The notes beneath the pieces were generated by a model, which made no database searches, was not told the DNA's origin, and worked only from the letters and a program-made list of their open reading frames with translations. Below are positions 1 through 11,411 of a stretch of 64,000 bases of DNA, in pieces (position 1 is the first letter of the stretch; every line of letters starts with the position of its first letter). Position numbers and translations under genes: made by a program. The DNA is from Branchipolynoe longqiensis (Eukaryota > Annelida > Polychaeta > Phyllodocida > Polynoidae): NCBI GenBank assembly GCA_030323885.1, contig CM059186.1:26516271-26580270 (forward strand), in the 5' to 3' direction.

Positions 1-410
1 TTATTGTGGGGGGGGGGGGGGGTGATTGTCGATTGTAACGTGTCAACGGCAGCATTACTAATTCGTGTAGTTGTCTTATTTAAACATAGCATGTCGTTTT
101 ATTTGTGGTGGGTTTTATTTTTGTGTGGGTTAATTATTATTTTCAGGGGAGAGGGGGTGGGGGAGAGATTTTGGTGCAACGGGATCGGAATTATGTGATA
201 CTCACGTTCTATTCTATTCATTGGTAGTGGGGAGAAAGAAGAAGAAAAATACACAACTGATAATCATTCCTGTTGTATAATTCAATTTATTTTAATTCCC
301 TCAGGTCATGTTTAGTTCCCCTCGTGTGTCGTTATGGAGGTTGTGTGTGTGTGTGTGTATGTGTAACTAGCACAATCCTCGTTCTGATAAGTATGTGGGT
401 TTTCGTCAGT
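1..410. other. gene-free stretch with poly-G and GT runs
   Basis: I see no gene here. There is a run of 15 G at 8-22 and a short (GT)n tract near 341-358. The remaining sequence is AT-rich and the short frames have no recognisable content. Confidence 0.5.
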
Positions 411-448
411 TCATTTGTCATAGGAAGAGACTGTTGAAATTACCACAC

Positions 449-623
449 CTTTCTGTTCAGTTTCCTTAAAGGGCTGCACACACGACGCGCCGCGCAGCGA
501 CTGTGACGTCACGGCGTCTCCCAGCCGCTGCCCTTCAACCAGCTTGTCGCTGTTGTAGTCGGAGCTGAGTTCGGTGAGATGCAAGTTGGCATCAGCCGCG
601 CCTCCACGCCGTGTGTAAGCCGT
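449..623 (-). CDS. candidate internal coding exon, function unknown
   Basis: On the minus strand a frame of about 58 codons uses strongly GC-ending codons (GCC, AAC, CTC, ACC, GAC, AAG, CTG), unlike the AT-rich surroundings. It is preceded by a pyrimidine-rich stretch ending in AAG at 624-626, a fair acceptor, and followed by AAG|GTGTGG near 448, a weak donor. The peptide contains LHLTELSSDYNSDKL and VTSQSLRGASCVQPF. I do not recognise the family. The frame also opens with an ATG at 633-635, so an unspliced start is possible. The palindrome TGACGTCA at 504-511 lies within it, so a CpG-rich regulatory patch is an alternative reading. Transcript or homology data would decide. Confidence 0.3.
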
Positions 624-635
624 CTTGGGCAACAA

Positions 636-1255
636 TAAATAAACAAATCAGGCCACGTTAGGTATACAGTCCGTATAATTTCACCTCCGCTGTGTGTGTG
701 TGTGTGTGTATGTTCAGTTTGGAACCTTTAGACTCACTATAGACAGAGGTAAGACAAAAATATGCAACAGTGTATGTAACCTGATTCTAGATGTAGGTTT
801 CAGCAACTGGTGTTTTGGGGAGTTCCAGTAAAACTACGAGGCACATGTTCGACTGCTGTATATAGAACTGATTACGTGTAATCCAAGAGCAAAAGTACTG
901 TAAAGGAAAAACTCCCCACATAGATAGCTAGCTAACCGCCCATCACAGTTTGTTTCTTAGTCAGTAGCGCTTTCACCCTGTAATAGATGACTTACTCTGG
1001 TATCTCATGATACCAGTGAGGCCCACACGGCCCAGGTGGCACCAGTGTTGTGCTAAACCCACTCTGGACCACCCATACTACTAACAGGGTCAGGTGTTAC
1101 CGAGACCCTCCTCCCCTTCTAGCAATACTACAACTATTCTCACAGAGACTACCCTTTCCCCATTTCCCTTTAACACTAATAATACTAATGACAACTATTA
1201 ATCTATTTGTATGTAATGTGAAATTTAAAGTTTGGTAACAACTTTTGAGAGGATT
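636..1255. other. gene-free stretch
   Basis: No gene is recognisable. A (GT)n microsatellite lies at about 691-710. Confidence 0.4.
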
Positions 1256-1617
1256 TTAAAAGTTGCATAGTCCGATGGTTTTGAGTTTCTGTCATTTTTA
1301 TGAGATAAATATATTAAATTGATCGTTATAATCTACATTACTTTAATTTGAAGTAACTTCGATTTAAAATTGGCTAACTTTTGAGATATTTGAAATTCCA
1401 AACATGTCAAATCAATTTTAGCAGGCATGCGAAAACTCTTGACACGATAAGTTTCAACAGTAATAGGTTATATTAAATTGACTCAGTATGCCCTTGTATG
1501 TGGCAACAAATGATCAGTAAATACACCAGTATCCAAGTTTAGATATGTAGAGTAAAATCCAGATAATTGTTTTGGTTTTGAACAAATTTGATATTTCATC
1601 GAACTATGCAGCTTTGA
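1256..1617 (+). mobile_element. TTAA-type MITE, copy 1
   Basis: The left end AGTTGCATAGTCCGATGG follows TTAA and the right end is CATCGAACTATGCAGCTT, its near reverse complement. The interior carries the family landmarks seen in all copies: GAGATAAATATATTAA, CTACATTACTTTAATTTG, TTTTGAGATATTTGAA, a GGTT(A/C)TATTAAATTG block and TTTTGGTTTTGAA. It has no coding capacity. Length is about 350 bp, the usual size of the family here. Confidence 0.85.
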
Positions 1618-2388
1618 TTTGATGCCAAATTTAGATGTTTAAAGTTTGGTGCGTTTCCATTTGCTTTGTGTACATTTGGAAGTAGTTGGACTTCTTGATG
1701 ATGGATTCACTCAACTCAGCAGACCTCTTGGTCCGGTTCCTTGGGCTAATAATGGTCCTTTTTTCTCAGCATACGAATGGTGCATATATCATGTTGATTG
1801 AAAACCGCCAGCGCTGTAATATAGCCCGCACATGCTGAGCGATCTGCACCGCGAAGCAATGTGTTGTTGGCAGAAGCCAAGTACAATCCCAGAACGAGGC
1901 TAATTGTCTCCATGCGTTGTCTATCTATATACGCTATAATGGGAGCAAATTAACACCGGCTCACACACACCCTCTGTACATAATACTAGCACCCGCTGTC
2001 CAAACAAACAACACATTAATTAATTAAAAAACGGAATGCATACTATTTTGAAGGAAAATAACCCTGTTAAGAACACGTTTTGGTTCAATTGAGTACCATG
2101 ATAAACTCACAACACTTTGTTATATATATAGTGTATATAATATATATATATACATATAATATATACTAAATAGATATAATATATATGAGCCTGTATACGC
2201 TGGAAGGGCTGTGCATTTGTTGTGTTAAAATGACAATACTTGATTTGAACAAAGGGACATGGTGACCTAGTGTAGGGTGCAGATGGAGGCTACAGGTAGG
2301 GCTCCATCTCAGTATAGCAGCAGCAGCAGCCATAGTAACAGCCTGCTCAGGTAACCAGAGGCTGGCATTATCTACTCGAGCGTTATTT
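1618..2388. other. gene-free stretch with AT and CAG runs
   Basis: No gene is recognisable. An alternating TA-rich tract occupies about 2120-2190, and a (CAG)4-like run lies at 2317-2330. Confidence 0.45.
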
Positions 2389-3070
2389 TAAGGCCTTGTC
2401 ACACTACGATGTACGGCGTCAGCGCGTGCTCAACGTTCGAAAATTTGCCAGTACGTCGGCATTCATCAAACTTTTCAGCGGCGGGGGGTAAAAATGGGCT
2501 TATACACAACATATGTAACGTATGCAGAACATATCTCTGACATATTGCTAGCGTATGAGAGTGTTCATGTGCCTCGCAAAATGCTCGCATACGCTCACGG
2601 AACGCTGACCAACGTAACATATGTTACTCCATTGCTAGAAGTATGGTGTATACATTAAATACGCTAGAGATATGGGCAGGCACACGTTCGAAGTACGTTA
2701 GGAGTACGTAAGGCATCCGTTGGCAGAATGTGTACTGTACACGGACTGCATGGTCCCAACGGCTGAACATCCGGCTAATGTGCAGCAACGTATACCAACA
2801 TATCCCTAACATACTCCCAACATACGCCGACGTATCCCGAAAGTACATGCAGCATAGTTCAACGTACGAGCCACACATTGACAATTTTGAGCATGCACAA
2901 CATTTTTTTGGAGCCTCGATGCGTGTCGACAGAAGATGACGTACACCGAAGTATCCAGAACGTATACGCCGTATGTCCAATGTACACGTAACGTACGCTG
3001 ACGTGTTGGTCGAAAATCACATACGTTGGCGCACGTTGAGGCGATACGTCCTAGTGTGACAGGCCCTTAA
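2389..3070. mobile_element. Harbinger-like MITE with ACGTA motif field, copy A1
   Basis: The ends GGCCTTGTCACACTACG and TAGTGTGACAGGCCCT are inverted repeats, and the flanks are TAA on each side (2389-2391 and 3068-3070), a 3-bp duplication typical of PIF/Harbinger. The roughly 680-bp interior is crowded with variants of ACGTAT, AACATA and GTACGT, often 10-11 bp apart (for example 2790-2850). There is no credible coding frame. Short open frames inside are by-products of the motif repetition. Confidence 0.85.
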
Positions 3071-3800
3071 GGTAGCACTAGCACTAGCCGAGCGGCCCTT
3101 GTGTGCATTGATTGACCCGTAGTACATCTAGTAGCGACGCCAGTAGTGACAGTGCAATGACCCCTCCATCACCCCACCCCCTCATCCCCACCATCCCGCG
3201 TACTTAAAGCATTCAGAGGGAAGACTCGGTGGGGGCCGGCGCTCCACACCTCACGGTAGTAGTAGTAGTAAACTGACTGCCAGTTCTTGACTAGTCAGCA
3301 ACCCCCCCCCCCTCCCCCCTCTGCCGCCCTCCCCGTTTGCTCCCAGGGGTTAGGTACATAATGATACAAAAAATAATAATAAATGGGGGGGAAAGTGGGG
3401 GGGGGGGCTGCTCTGCTTGACTTCAAGGTCTTGCCTTACATTATTACAATTTGTTTATAAACTATTTAATAGTGTGTTTGTTCATCGTTGCGTATACCGG
3501 GAGGGTATCAGAACTAAGGGGTAGGTAGGGGAGGGGGAGTAAGGTTGAGCAGCTCGCTGACTGGTATCTCCGCATCCTGACAGGGGGCGCCGCGTTCGGA
3601 AAGGGAGTGAGCTCGACTGGTGATCCGACGTGTACAGTGGTAGGATCCGTTAATGTGGTCGCGTAGTGGATTTCTCTGATATTAAACCCAAGTATCGAGT
3701 GGTTACCCTAATAACAATACTACTAATACTACTACTACTAATAATAATAATAATAAGGAATCATCTATACACAATGGTAAGTAACTTAGTACCATAACAA
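3071..3800 (+). promoter_or_regulatory. candidate 5' exon ending in ATG then a splice donor
   Basis: At 3774-3782 the sequence reads ATG|GTAAGTAAC, a perfect extended splice donor directly after an ATG in an ACACA context. Upstream, 3180-3660 is richer in GC and CpG than the surroundings. A first exon containing only the start codon is known for some animal genes, such as calmodulin. No downstream exon is identifiable in this window, so the gene is not named. Triplet (ACT/AAT) runs at 3719-3757 lie just upstream, and poly-C and poly-G runs occur at 3301 and 3395. This could be chance. Confidence 0.22.
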
Positions 3801-4400
3801 CAACCGTGCGTATGTTACTGCGACAAGTTGTACAAACATTGTACCCTGCTTCCAGAACTATCCAAGCCATTCAGTAAAAGTGTCAAGTCTCCGTAGTAGA
3901 GAAACCAGATCTTCAATGTTGCACGCTTTCTACTTCTTTCCTCCTACTTGTATATAGACCACAGTCAGTCGGTAAACCCCCCATCTATCCGCATATATAT
4001 CCACTGTACATTCCCACCTCACTGTAGCTATATTATTTTTGTAATTTATTCACTAGGCTGGTTGGCTCGCGCCTTATGTTAAACTATAATACACGGTGTG
4101 GTTTAGTTAAATGTAAAATCTGAAACAAGAGCAATACTTTACCGTCTCTCCATATATTTGTTTGCATTTCCGGGGTTCCCCACAAAGTGTGCGTCTGTGT
4201 CTGTGTATGTGTGTGGTTATACTACTGCGGCTGCCTCAGCTGTATAGACTTCCATGGCGTGCTCATGTTTTGTCGCCATGGTTACGGCGAGTCACGTGCT
4301 CAGTCTATCAAATAGCTGCCTTGCTGTAGTGGCATGCCTTTCTGTATTCAATGAGTTAAAAGTTGGCTACGCACACGTTTACCACACGATTCTTGGGTCG
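3801..4400. other. gene-free stretch
   Basis: No gene, element end or tandem repeat is recognised here. Confidence 0.4.
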
Positions 4401-4402
4401 TG

Positions 4403-4521
4403 TGATTGATTGATTGATTGATTGATTATCTCATCCACCCTTAACTTCCTCTCTGCCCACCCACTCACCTGTCGGCGCCTGGGGCCAACCCCACCCCCAC
4501 CCCCACCCCCACCCCCACCCT
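4403..4521. repeat. (GATT)n and (CCCCCA)n microsatellites
   Basis: A GATT tetranucleotide run lies at 4403-4427 and a CCCCCA-type run at about 4486-4521. A proline-rich open frame across the second run is a product of the repeat. Confidence 0.8.
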
Positions 4522-4524
4522 CAC

Positions 4525-4580
4525 ATCCTGATATGACCTTAGATTTGCCAGGACGTAAAACTCCAACAACAAACCAACTA
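4525..4580 (+). mobile_element. SINE-A 3' tail fragment
   Basis: The stretch TCCTGATATGACCTTAGAT, then AGGACGTAAAAC and a CAACAA-rich tail, matches the 3' end shared by the longer SINE copies at 20.8 and 25.3 kb. The tRNA-like head is absent. Confidence 0.7.
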
Positions 4581-7146
4581 ACCCTCACAACCACACCCAC
4601 ACCCACCTTCACCCTCAACCTCAACCTCACAGGCACCCACCCCCAATTTCTTTCACACCATGTTGTGTTTTTCCTAATCTGTACGATGTGACTGATAGAT
4701 AGCCTTGATAGTAAATACATCTGTTCGGTTCAACCAACCACCAAACCAGTATGATCTTGCATACAGAGTAGGGTAGGGGGCGCTACCGGTCTGGTCTGCA
4801 GATTTGGTCACGTGGGTAGCGCTTAATGGCGGGGGGAGAGGGAGGGGGAGAGGGAGAATCCCCGCCTAAAAACCAACCCTTAAGTGGACAAGTGCTAGCC
4901 GATGGCATGGCCTGTCTCAGTAGGCATATGGGTGCTGGATGCTAATTTGTTGTCTTAAGTTGTGCGCGTGTATTTGAACATATTAACCTAGATTCTCGCA
5001 ATATACCGTAAGCCTAATAACCACCCCCACATAAATAAATTAATGAATAGATATTACCATTGTGATCATATTATTATCATCACAATTCTTAATTATATAC
5101 CCGACCAAGGATCATCCCTGACTGACGCGCCCCTGCTTGTATGTTGGGCACGTCATGCAAGGTTGTGTTGTGCTGGTTATATATACCTATATATAGCCAC
5201 TTGGAAAGCGTTGTATGTCTCCCTGTAGGAGATTGTGTACTTTGGCGTGTTTTGGGGTGTTTTTTTAAAAAGAAGACATTCAATTTTTTGTTCAAGAATT
5301 TACAAAAAAAAGTTATTTCCATAGATGTACAATCAATAAAAAAAAAACACCAGCATTTATCTCTCAACCCAAGTTCTTCTTCACTGAAGGTGCCCGCGGC
5401 ACCGTCTCGTCACACGTTAAATAATGGTGCGGGCCAGCACGCATTGCACACCGTAGCATCTACCTAAAATTAATAATTTAACAGATTAAAATATATATAT
5501 ATGTGTATAAAGAAAGGCAGTTGGAGTCTTCATAATAAAATATTCCCGAATACTAAAAATGTGCTGGATATAAGAATGGAATCTGCTGCGCAGTGTAATA
5601 ATGCTTGTTAATCATAAAAGAGAGATAGGTCTAGTTTATTCATTACTACAAATCTTAGCTGTTAAGTTCTATTATTGTTACTGTTTTGTGTGCATTACTA
5701 TACGTTGAGTCTGTTCACTGCAGTTGTGCATATTTGAGAATAGAGTCCGTCTACAGGGTTGTTATATAGTCTGCATTTTTATAGTTGTTTCCCCCAGACA
5801 GTGTACATATTTGACGAGAACAACCAGGTTACACTAATCGATTTAAAGTCACGGTGAATGTGAGAGATAATATATTATGTATGCGAAATTCTTTTGAGCA
5901 TTATTCAATGCCAATATATTGTAACTTCAAAATAATCCATTCTATTTCCTATTAATATTGTAATTTAAAATTTTTTTTTTAATGAATGGTTCGAGATATA
6001 TGAACATTCCATTTTGTGTGATAAAAGAGTGGTGATTGATTGCCTGGATATCAACGTATGATTACCATGGTGCCGTTGTCAATGGTTGCTAAGCACTGCT
6101 GGTTGCCATGGAGACCAGCGGGTAAATAAGTTTACAACATGTGCCCTTTCATTGCTGACTGCGAACCGCATAGTTACCATGATACCATGATGGTTGGCGG
6201 TCAATCACATGGTTATTATAGTAGCTTGCTGGTTGGCGACTAAAATAAAACTATTGTCATTGGCATGGTGTTTGGATGCTAGCGAAATGGTTACCATGGT
6301 AACGATAGATGCATTCATCCTTTACTCTCAGCATGGAACAGCTGGGTGTTGTTGACCAGACCTATCCCCCAGCGACACACTAATTATATTTGAATCAACC
6401 TATTCTGATAGTCCCTGATAGCTATATTGAGACTGCAAGGAAAATGTCAGCCTAATAATGGGCATAGTAGGCAAGAAAGCTACTGTTAGTCTAGTTATTT
6501 AGAGGCAAAACAACCTTTCGTTAATGCATATATTATAAGCATAATTTTCTCTTTTTTTTTGTTTTACTTCCACTTCGGGTTTGGGGATTATATTAACTAT
6601 TGTTACCGGTTATTCTTTATAATAATGATAGACACGACAAATAGATCTTTTGTTATTCGTCCCCATTTGTTATCTCTTGTGTTGCCCCCCCCCCCCCCTC
6701 AGCCATTGACCTATGTGTATATATACCTGGTTATGGGAGGGTGGCACCCTTGGTATGCTTTTATCATTGTTATATAAGTTGGTTTATATGCAAACAATAT
6801 ACGATTATAGGGATTAACCTTTAGTTTAATAATTTTTTAATTATAAAGAGGACGACTAATCATATAAGCATGGGGAGTTAACTGGTAGCACAGGGCGATC
6901 TTTTACTCCTGTATAATCTGGCTGCTTGCTGTCACCAGGCAGACCCACGTGAGTATCCAGATAGGGCAACATTGTAGTATGTGATATGTGTGTTGAGGGT
7001 ACCGCTATTCATAAATAAAAACTATATGGATTATACACGAAAACACACTGTCGTTGTTCCTTTTGTATTGGCTTCTTTTCTTCTTTTAATTTTTTTTCTT
7101 TTACGTATAACTATCAAATTGGTCATAACTATAACTAGATTAAAGG
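4581..7146. other. long gene-free AT-rich stretch
   Basis: No gene is seen. Features noted are a poly-C run near 6684-6698, AT dinucleotides near 5494-5505, and a cluster of CCATGG and GTTACCATGGTAAC-like palindromic motifs between about 6050 and 6310 that may be a decayed tandem repeat. The frames present are short and AT-biased. Confidence 0.45.
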
Positions 7147-7500
7147 TTAAAGCTGCATAGTCCAATGGAACATCAAATTGTCAAAACCGAAGCAATTATC
7201 TAGATTTGATTCTACACATCTAACTTAGCATACTGATGTGCTTAGTAAGAATGTTCCCCCCCCCCCCCCATAGAAGGGGATAACGAGTCAATTTAATAGA
7301 ACCTGTTCCTGCTGAAGCCTATGGAGTTTTGGTGTGCTTGCCAGAAAGTAATTTTGCATGTTTGCACTTAAAACATCTGAAAAGTTAGCCATGTAAAATA
7401 AAAGTTACTTCAAACTAAAGCAAGGTAGGTTATAACAATCAATTTAATATATTTATTTATCTCAGAAAAAAGTCAAAACGATCGGACTATGCAAGTTTAA
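7147..7500 (-). mobile_element. TTAA-type MITE, copy 2 (inverted)
   Basis: It begins TTAAAGCTGCATAGTCCAAT and ends ATCGGACTATGCAAGTTTAA. The interior landmarks are in the opposite order to copy 1, so it is inverted. A poly-C run at 7256-7269 lies inside it, probably by expansion of a CCACA-like site. Confidence 0.85.
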
Positions 7501-7961
7501 GAACCCAAACATTAACAACATTAAAACTACCTGATTAGACCCCAAGAGCTGAGAACAGAAATAAAACCTAGCGCACCAATCCCCCCCCCCCCTCTCCTTC
7601 TCCCCCTGCCCTGCTACCCACCCCCCAAGAAAGAAAAGCAGTGAAATAATCAAAACTACCATAGTATTATATTAGGATAACCTCCACCCTGTAACACCTG
7701 GCCAAACTAATAAAGCAAATACTAACCTCAAAGCTCTAATTGACCATTTAAATGTGTCCTGAAACCATTAATTGCATAATCCTAAATCTACGACTAAAGA
7801 TCACAACCTCCTCACAGATATAATCAGCAAATCAATGATATATTGTAGAGCCAAATGAATATCCTCCATTCTACATGTACAAAATAAGCTCCCCCCACCC
7901 GTAATATTTGTAAAGCCTAATAGCTACATGCTATTGTTTATATTTCTCGTCTAATCGATCA
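7501..7961. other. gene-free stretch
   Basis: No gene is recognised. A poly-C run at about 7580-7591 sits in a pyrimidine-rich region. Confidence 0.4.
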
Positions 7962-8055
7962 ATAGTTCATATGTACTCTGATTGTTGTGATTGGAAGACC
8001 AGTCCCTAGGTGTTGGGAGAACATGTTATTAAACTGCAATACAAATTCTAAAAGG
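7962..8055 (+). repeat. dispersed 3'-tail repeat T, copy 1
   Basis: Shared core: GGAAGACCAGYSCCT, GGTG(C/T)TG, GATGTTATT, AAACTG, AATACAAATT. Related copies lie at 22.24 and 36.94 kb. The consistent 3' edge suggests the tail of a 5'-truncated retroelement, but no coding part is attached. Confidence 0.5.
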
Positions 8056-8173
8056 AGAATAATGAGGGAAAGTAGACCGCAATGTATATAATGTCACTAG
8101 TAACAGATATAATTCTTCTAACTCTAATCTTGGTTATTTCTATAAAAAATATATATTTCTATTAAAAAAAATT

Positions 8174-8545
8174 ATAAAGCTGCATAATTCGATGAAACAA
8201 TCTGACCACCCTGACCACCAGGTCTGCCTGGTGGTCAGGGTGGTTTAATCCTACATATTCAAATTAGAGACTGGCACACTAATTGAATATTTATTGCTGT
8301 ATGGAAGGAAACACTAAGTCAATTTGTTGGAATATGTCGTTGCTGAATTATATAGTGGATGGTACTTTTATGTGCACTCCATTCATTCTGCATCTTTTCA
8401 ATTTAAAATATATATAATTATATATATAAATTAATTAATCATTTAACATAAAAGTTACGTTAAAGTAAAGTAGGCTATCATTATTAAACTGGTATATTCA
8501 TCTTTAAAATTGAAATTTAAAAAGGCAGAAGCAATCAGACTAAAA
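8174..8545 (-). mobile_element. TTAA-type MITE, copy 3, with long hairpin
   Basis: The left end TAAAGCTGCATAATTCGATG and a decayed right end near 8541 (CAATCAGACTAAAA) mark a diverged copy. At 8205-8244 it carries an 18-bp perfect stem around a TCTG loop, with arms ACCACCCTGACCACCAGG and the reverse complement. The hairpin is not part of the family consensus. Confidence 0.7.
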
Positions 8546-8934
8546 GAAAGAAAATGGAGACAAGGTTCTAAAGAAGACTGATAAATTGTGACTTAAAAGT
8601 AAGGCTGGGGAGACATTGTTTAGTAGCTAGCATACGGGGTCAATATTATTTGCCTCCCCCAATAAATACGTGGATAGCAATAGTACATGTTACTAGTGAA
8701 CATGTGGTATCAGTAAATAAAAAATAGCAAACATACTAATGATTATTGGAAAGGATTTGAATGACAACGTGTTTAATCAAATAAGACGAGTTTGGGACAA
8801 GCGATATTTAACCAACAGTACTGTACATCCAAAGTATGTGTAGTTACCGGCAAAAAAAGGGTTAACAATGTGTAAGTACTAATGGTATCCACATAATGTC
8901 CACAGAATTTGGAGAATAGTGTGTAGGTGGAGTT
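8546..8934. other. gene-free stretch
   Basis: Nothing recognisable. Confidence 0.35.
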
Positions 8935-9540
8935 CATGGGAAACTGGCACCGTCCTGCCCTGATGACTTATGTCATGAAAACAGACTGGTGGTGCGGTGG
9001 CGCCCTCTAGTGCGTACATAGAGTTCACATACCGAGCGACTTCAGTCAGGAGAGCAGACCATCATTGCAGCTAGTGGTGGGGGTGGCGCCCTCTAGTGTG
9101 TACGTACCATAAACATATTGAGTGCCTTCATTTAAAGTTGCATAGTCCGATGATTTTGCGTTTTGGTCATTTTTCTGAGATAAATATATTCAATTGATCA
9201 TTATAATGTACCTTATTTCAGGTTTAAATAACTTAAATTTTAAATGGATATGTTTTGAGATATTTGAAATTCAAACATGTAAACTTAGTTTTGGCAAGCA
9301 CGCCAAAACTCTGACACTATAGGCTTCAACAGTAACAGGTTCTATCAAATTGCCTCAGTGTTCCCTTCTATGTGGCAATAAATGTTTAATATGTGCATCA
9401 ATATCTAAGTTAGATATGTAGAGACAAATCTATATCATTATTTTGGTTTTGAAAATTTGATGCGTCATCGGACTATGCAGCTTTAACAGAACAGACCCTC
9501 ATTGCAGTTAGTGGTCAGGGTGGTGTCTCCTAGCAGGGGT
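8935..9540. repeat. about 100-bp tandem repeat split by a MITE
   Basis: Units contain GGAGAGCAGACC(A/C)TCATTGCAG, GTGGCGCCCTCTAGTG and GAGCGACTTCAGTCAGG. Two units precede a MITE insertion at 9132-9486, and the continuation CAGACCCTCATTGCAG follows it at about 9491. The same repeat recurs at 14.72-14.94 kb. Confidence 0.6.
9132..9486 (+). mobile_element. TTAA-type MITE, copy 4
   Basis: Well preserved: TTAA, then AGTTGCATAGTCCGATGA at the left and CATCGGACTATGCAGCT then TTAA at the right. It interrupts the 100-bp repeat, so it inserted later than that repeat arose. Confidence 0.9.
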
Positions 9541-9589
9541 GCAACTACATTGGCGCACTGTAACTTAGTGTAAGCACATGCGAACAATT

Positions 9590-10009
9590 TCACATCATGC
9601 TGCCTTTGTAAATTGGTGCTTTAATTAGTTTGTTTGTGAAAGGCTTGGGGACTTTGAGTAGAGTGGAATCAGCCCATCTGGTATTCCTTTTTGTGTTGTC
9701 TATATATTGGTTCTCTCTGGCTCTTCTGTACATAAGTGATAGGAGATGTGAATCTCTTCTAACCATTAGGTAATTTAGGTTTGCTTTGTCATGCATTTCC
9801 TTTACACTTAGTGTTTTGCCCCAATAAATTGTTCTTAACACCCGGTTTTGAATCCTTTGTAGCTTAGTCAGTTGCTGCTTCATGAGCAATCCATAAATTA
9901 TATCATTATAGTCTATTATTACTAGAACTGTTGATTTCAATAGCCATAGGGCAGTGCTTTCGCTTATGAAGCTCCGCATCTTCCTGATTGTAATAATTTT
10001 TAGTGCCAA
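9590..10009 (-). pseudogene. LINE 1 RT C-terminal segment
   Basis: The peptide contains LLKSTVLVIIDYNDIIYG and LTKLQRIQNRVLRTIY, which match the conserved C-terminal block of LINE reverse transcriptases (Lx2LQx2QNRxLR). It sits in a different frame from the RT core, so it is a decayed continuation of the same protein. Confidence 0.8.
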
Positions 10010-10205
10010 CGATTGAGTTAGTCTAGCCAGCTGTAGAATCAGTCACTGTTCCTGAATACTTGTATGCACTTACCTCCTTAATTTTGTTTCTGCCTTGCTT
10101 TTGTGCCATAAATGGCAATTTCAGTTTTATTGGCGTTTAAGGGTAGTTTGTTTTCACTACACCATAGGTTAACCCTGGTCAGCACCATCAAAACCTGATC
10201 CGTTG

Positions 10206-10990
10206 CTATTTGGAAATCTTTATTGTGTACTGTGAGTCTGCAAATGCATCGTCTGCAAATGTGAATGTTGCATCCTCTGATACTTGGGGTAGATCATTTA
10301 TAAAGATTAAAAACAGAAGGGGGCCTAGGGCTGAACCCCGCGGAACTCCAGTTTTAACAGCCCTGATGGTTGACTCAGTGTCATTCAGTTTTGTGAATTG
10401 TTTCCTATTAGTTAACAAGTTGGTAATGAATGTACAGATTTTCTTCCCCAACCCTGCTTTCCGGATTTTCTGCAATAGTATTCTATGGTCAATTGTATCG
10501 AAAGCTTTTTTGAAGTTGAGGTATACTGCAATTGTAAGTTCACCTTTGTCTATGTTGGTCAAAAACTCATCCATAAGAGAGGCCAATGCCCTAGTTGTTG
10601 ATCTGTCTTTTTTAAATTCATTTTGTTGGGTGGTTAGGTAATTGGAAGACTCTAAAAATGTTAGCTCGTCATGTATTATTTGTTCTATCATTTTGCCAGG
10701 AAGAGGGAGAATAGATATTGGACGCAGCTCACTACAGTATCTTGTGTTATTGACCTTTGGGATGGGTGAAACTGTAGCTAGTTTCCAGCTTATTGGGAAA
10801 ATACCAGTGTTGACCACTAGGTTATACAGGTGGGTGAATTCATTTATAAGTTCAGTAATTGAAACCTTCATTAGGACTGAGCTGAGGTCTTAAATGCCAG
10901 ATGACTTATATACTGATGCAGCATTGACCTTTCTGAGGATTTGCTCCTGTGTTATCTTAGTCAAAGCATATGTCTGATCATTAGTGGTGA
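10206..10990 (-). pseudogene. LINE 1 reverse transcriptase remnant
   Basis: The enzyme would copy the element RNA into DNA at the nick. Visible are WKLATVSPIPK, LRPISILPLPGKMIE, FKKAFDTIDHRIL, a GVPRGSALGPLLFL box (usual form GxPQGS) and FADD, the catalytic box (usual Y/F-A-D-D). Frame breaks lie just after FADD at 10210 and before 10871. The thumb region continues in broken frames through 10010-10200, where TEIAIYGTKARQKQN can be read. Confidence 0.85.
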
Positions 10991-11411
10991 CCATGTAGGT
11001 GTTCTGACTACAGTCTGATCAAACTTTCTGGCAAGATTCTCCCCTACATCAATAAAGTAGTTGTTAATCTCTTCTGCCAGGAGGCTATTCAGTATTCCCT
11101 CCCCAGTGTCTTCATTACTGAGGTTGCTGATAATGGATTTTGCTTCCAGGTTAATTTGTTGCAGTTCATGCCAGAGTCTCTTTGGATTTTGCAGTGCCTA
11201 GACTTGGCTTTTTGCACCTCGTTTCTGGCCTTCCTGACCATACATTCAGGTATAAATTGATCCCCAGGGTCTCTTGATATTTCTGATTTCCGAATGAAAT
11301 AATCTCTGCCCTGTTGTAATTCTAGCATTTCATTGTTCAAATAACCAGCTGTTTTGTTTCTTATGTCGAGTCTAACCAGGGGACAGTGTTTGTTTGCAGC
11401 ATTGACAATCA

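Noticed and set aside
2142..2333. Minus-strand frame beginning with a run of alanines
   Set aside because: Derives from a (CAG)n run and continues into AT-repeat sequence; no supporting signal.
3774..3782. Naming the candidate 5' exon as calmodulin
   Set aside because: The ATG|intron layout alone is not specific and no second exon is visible in the window.
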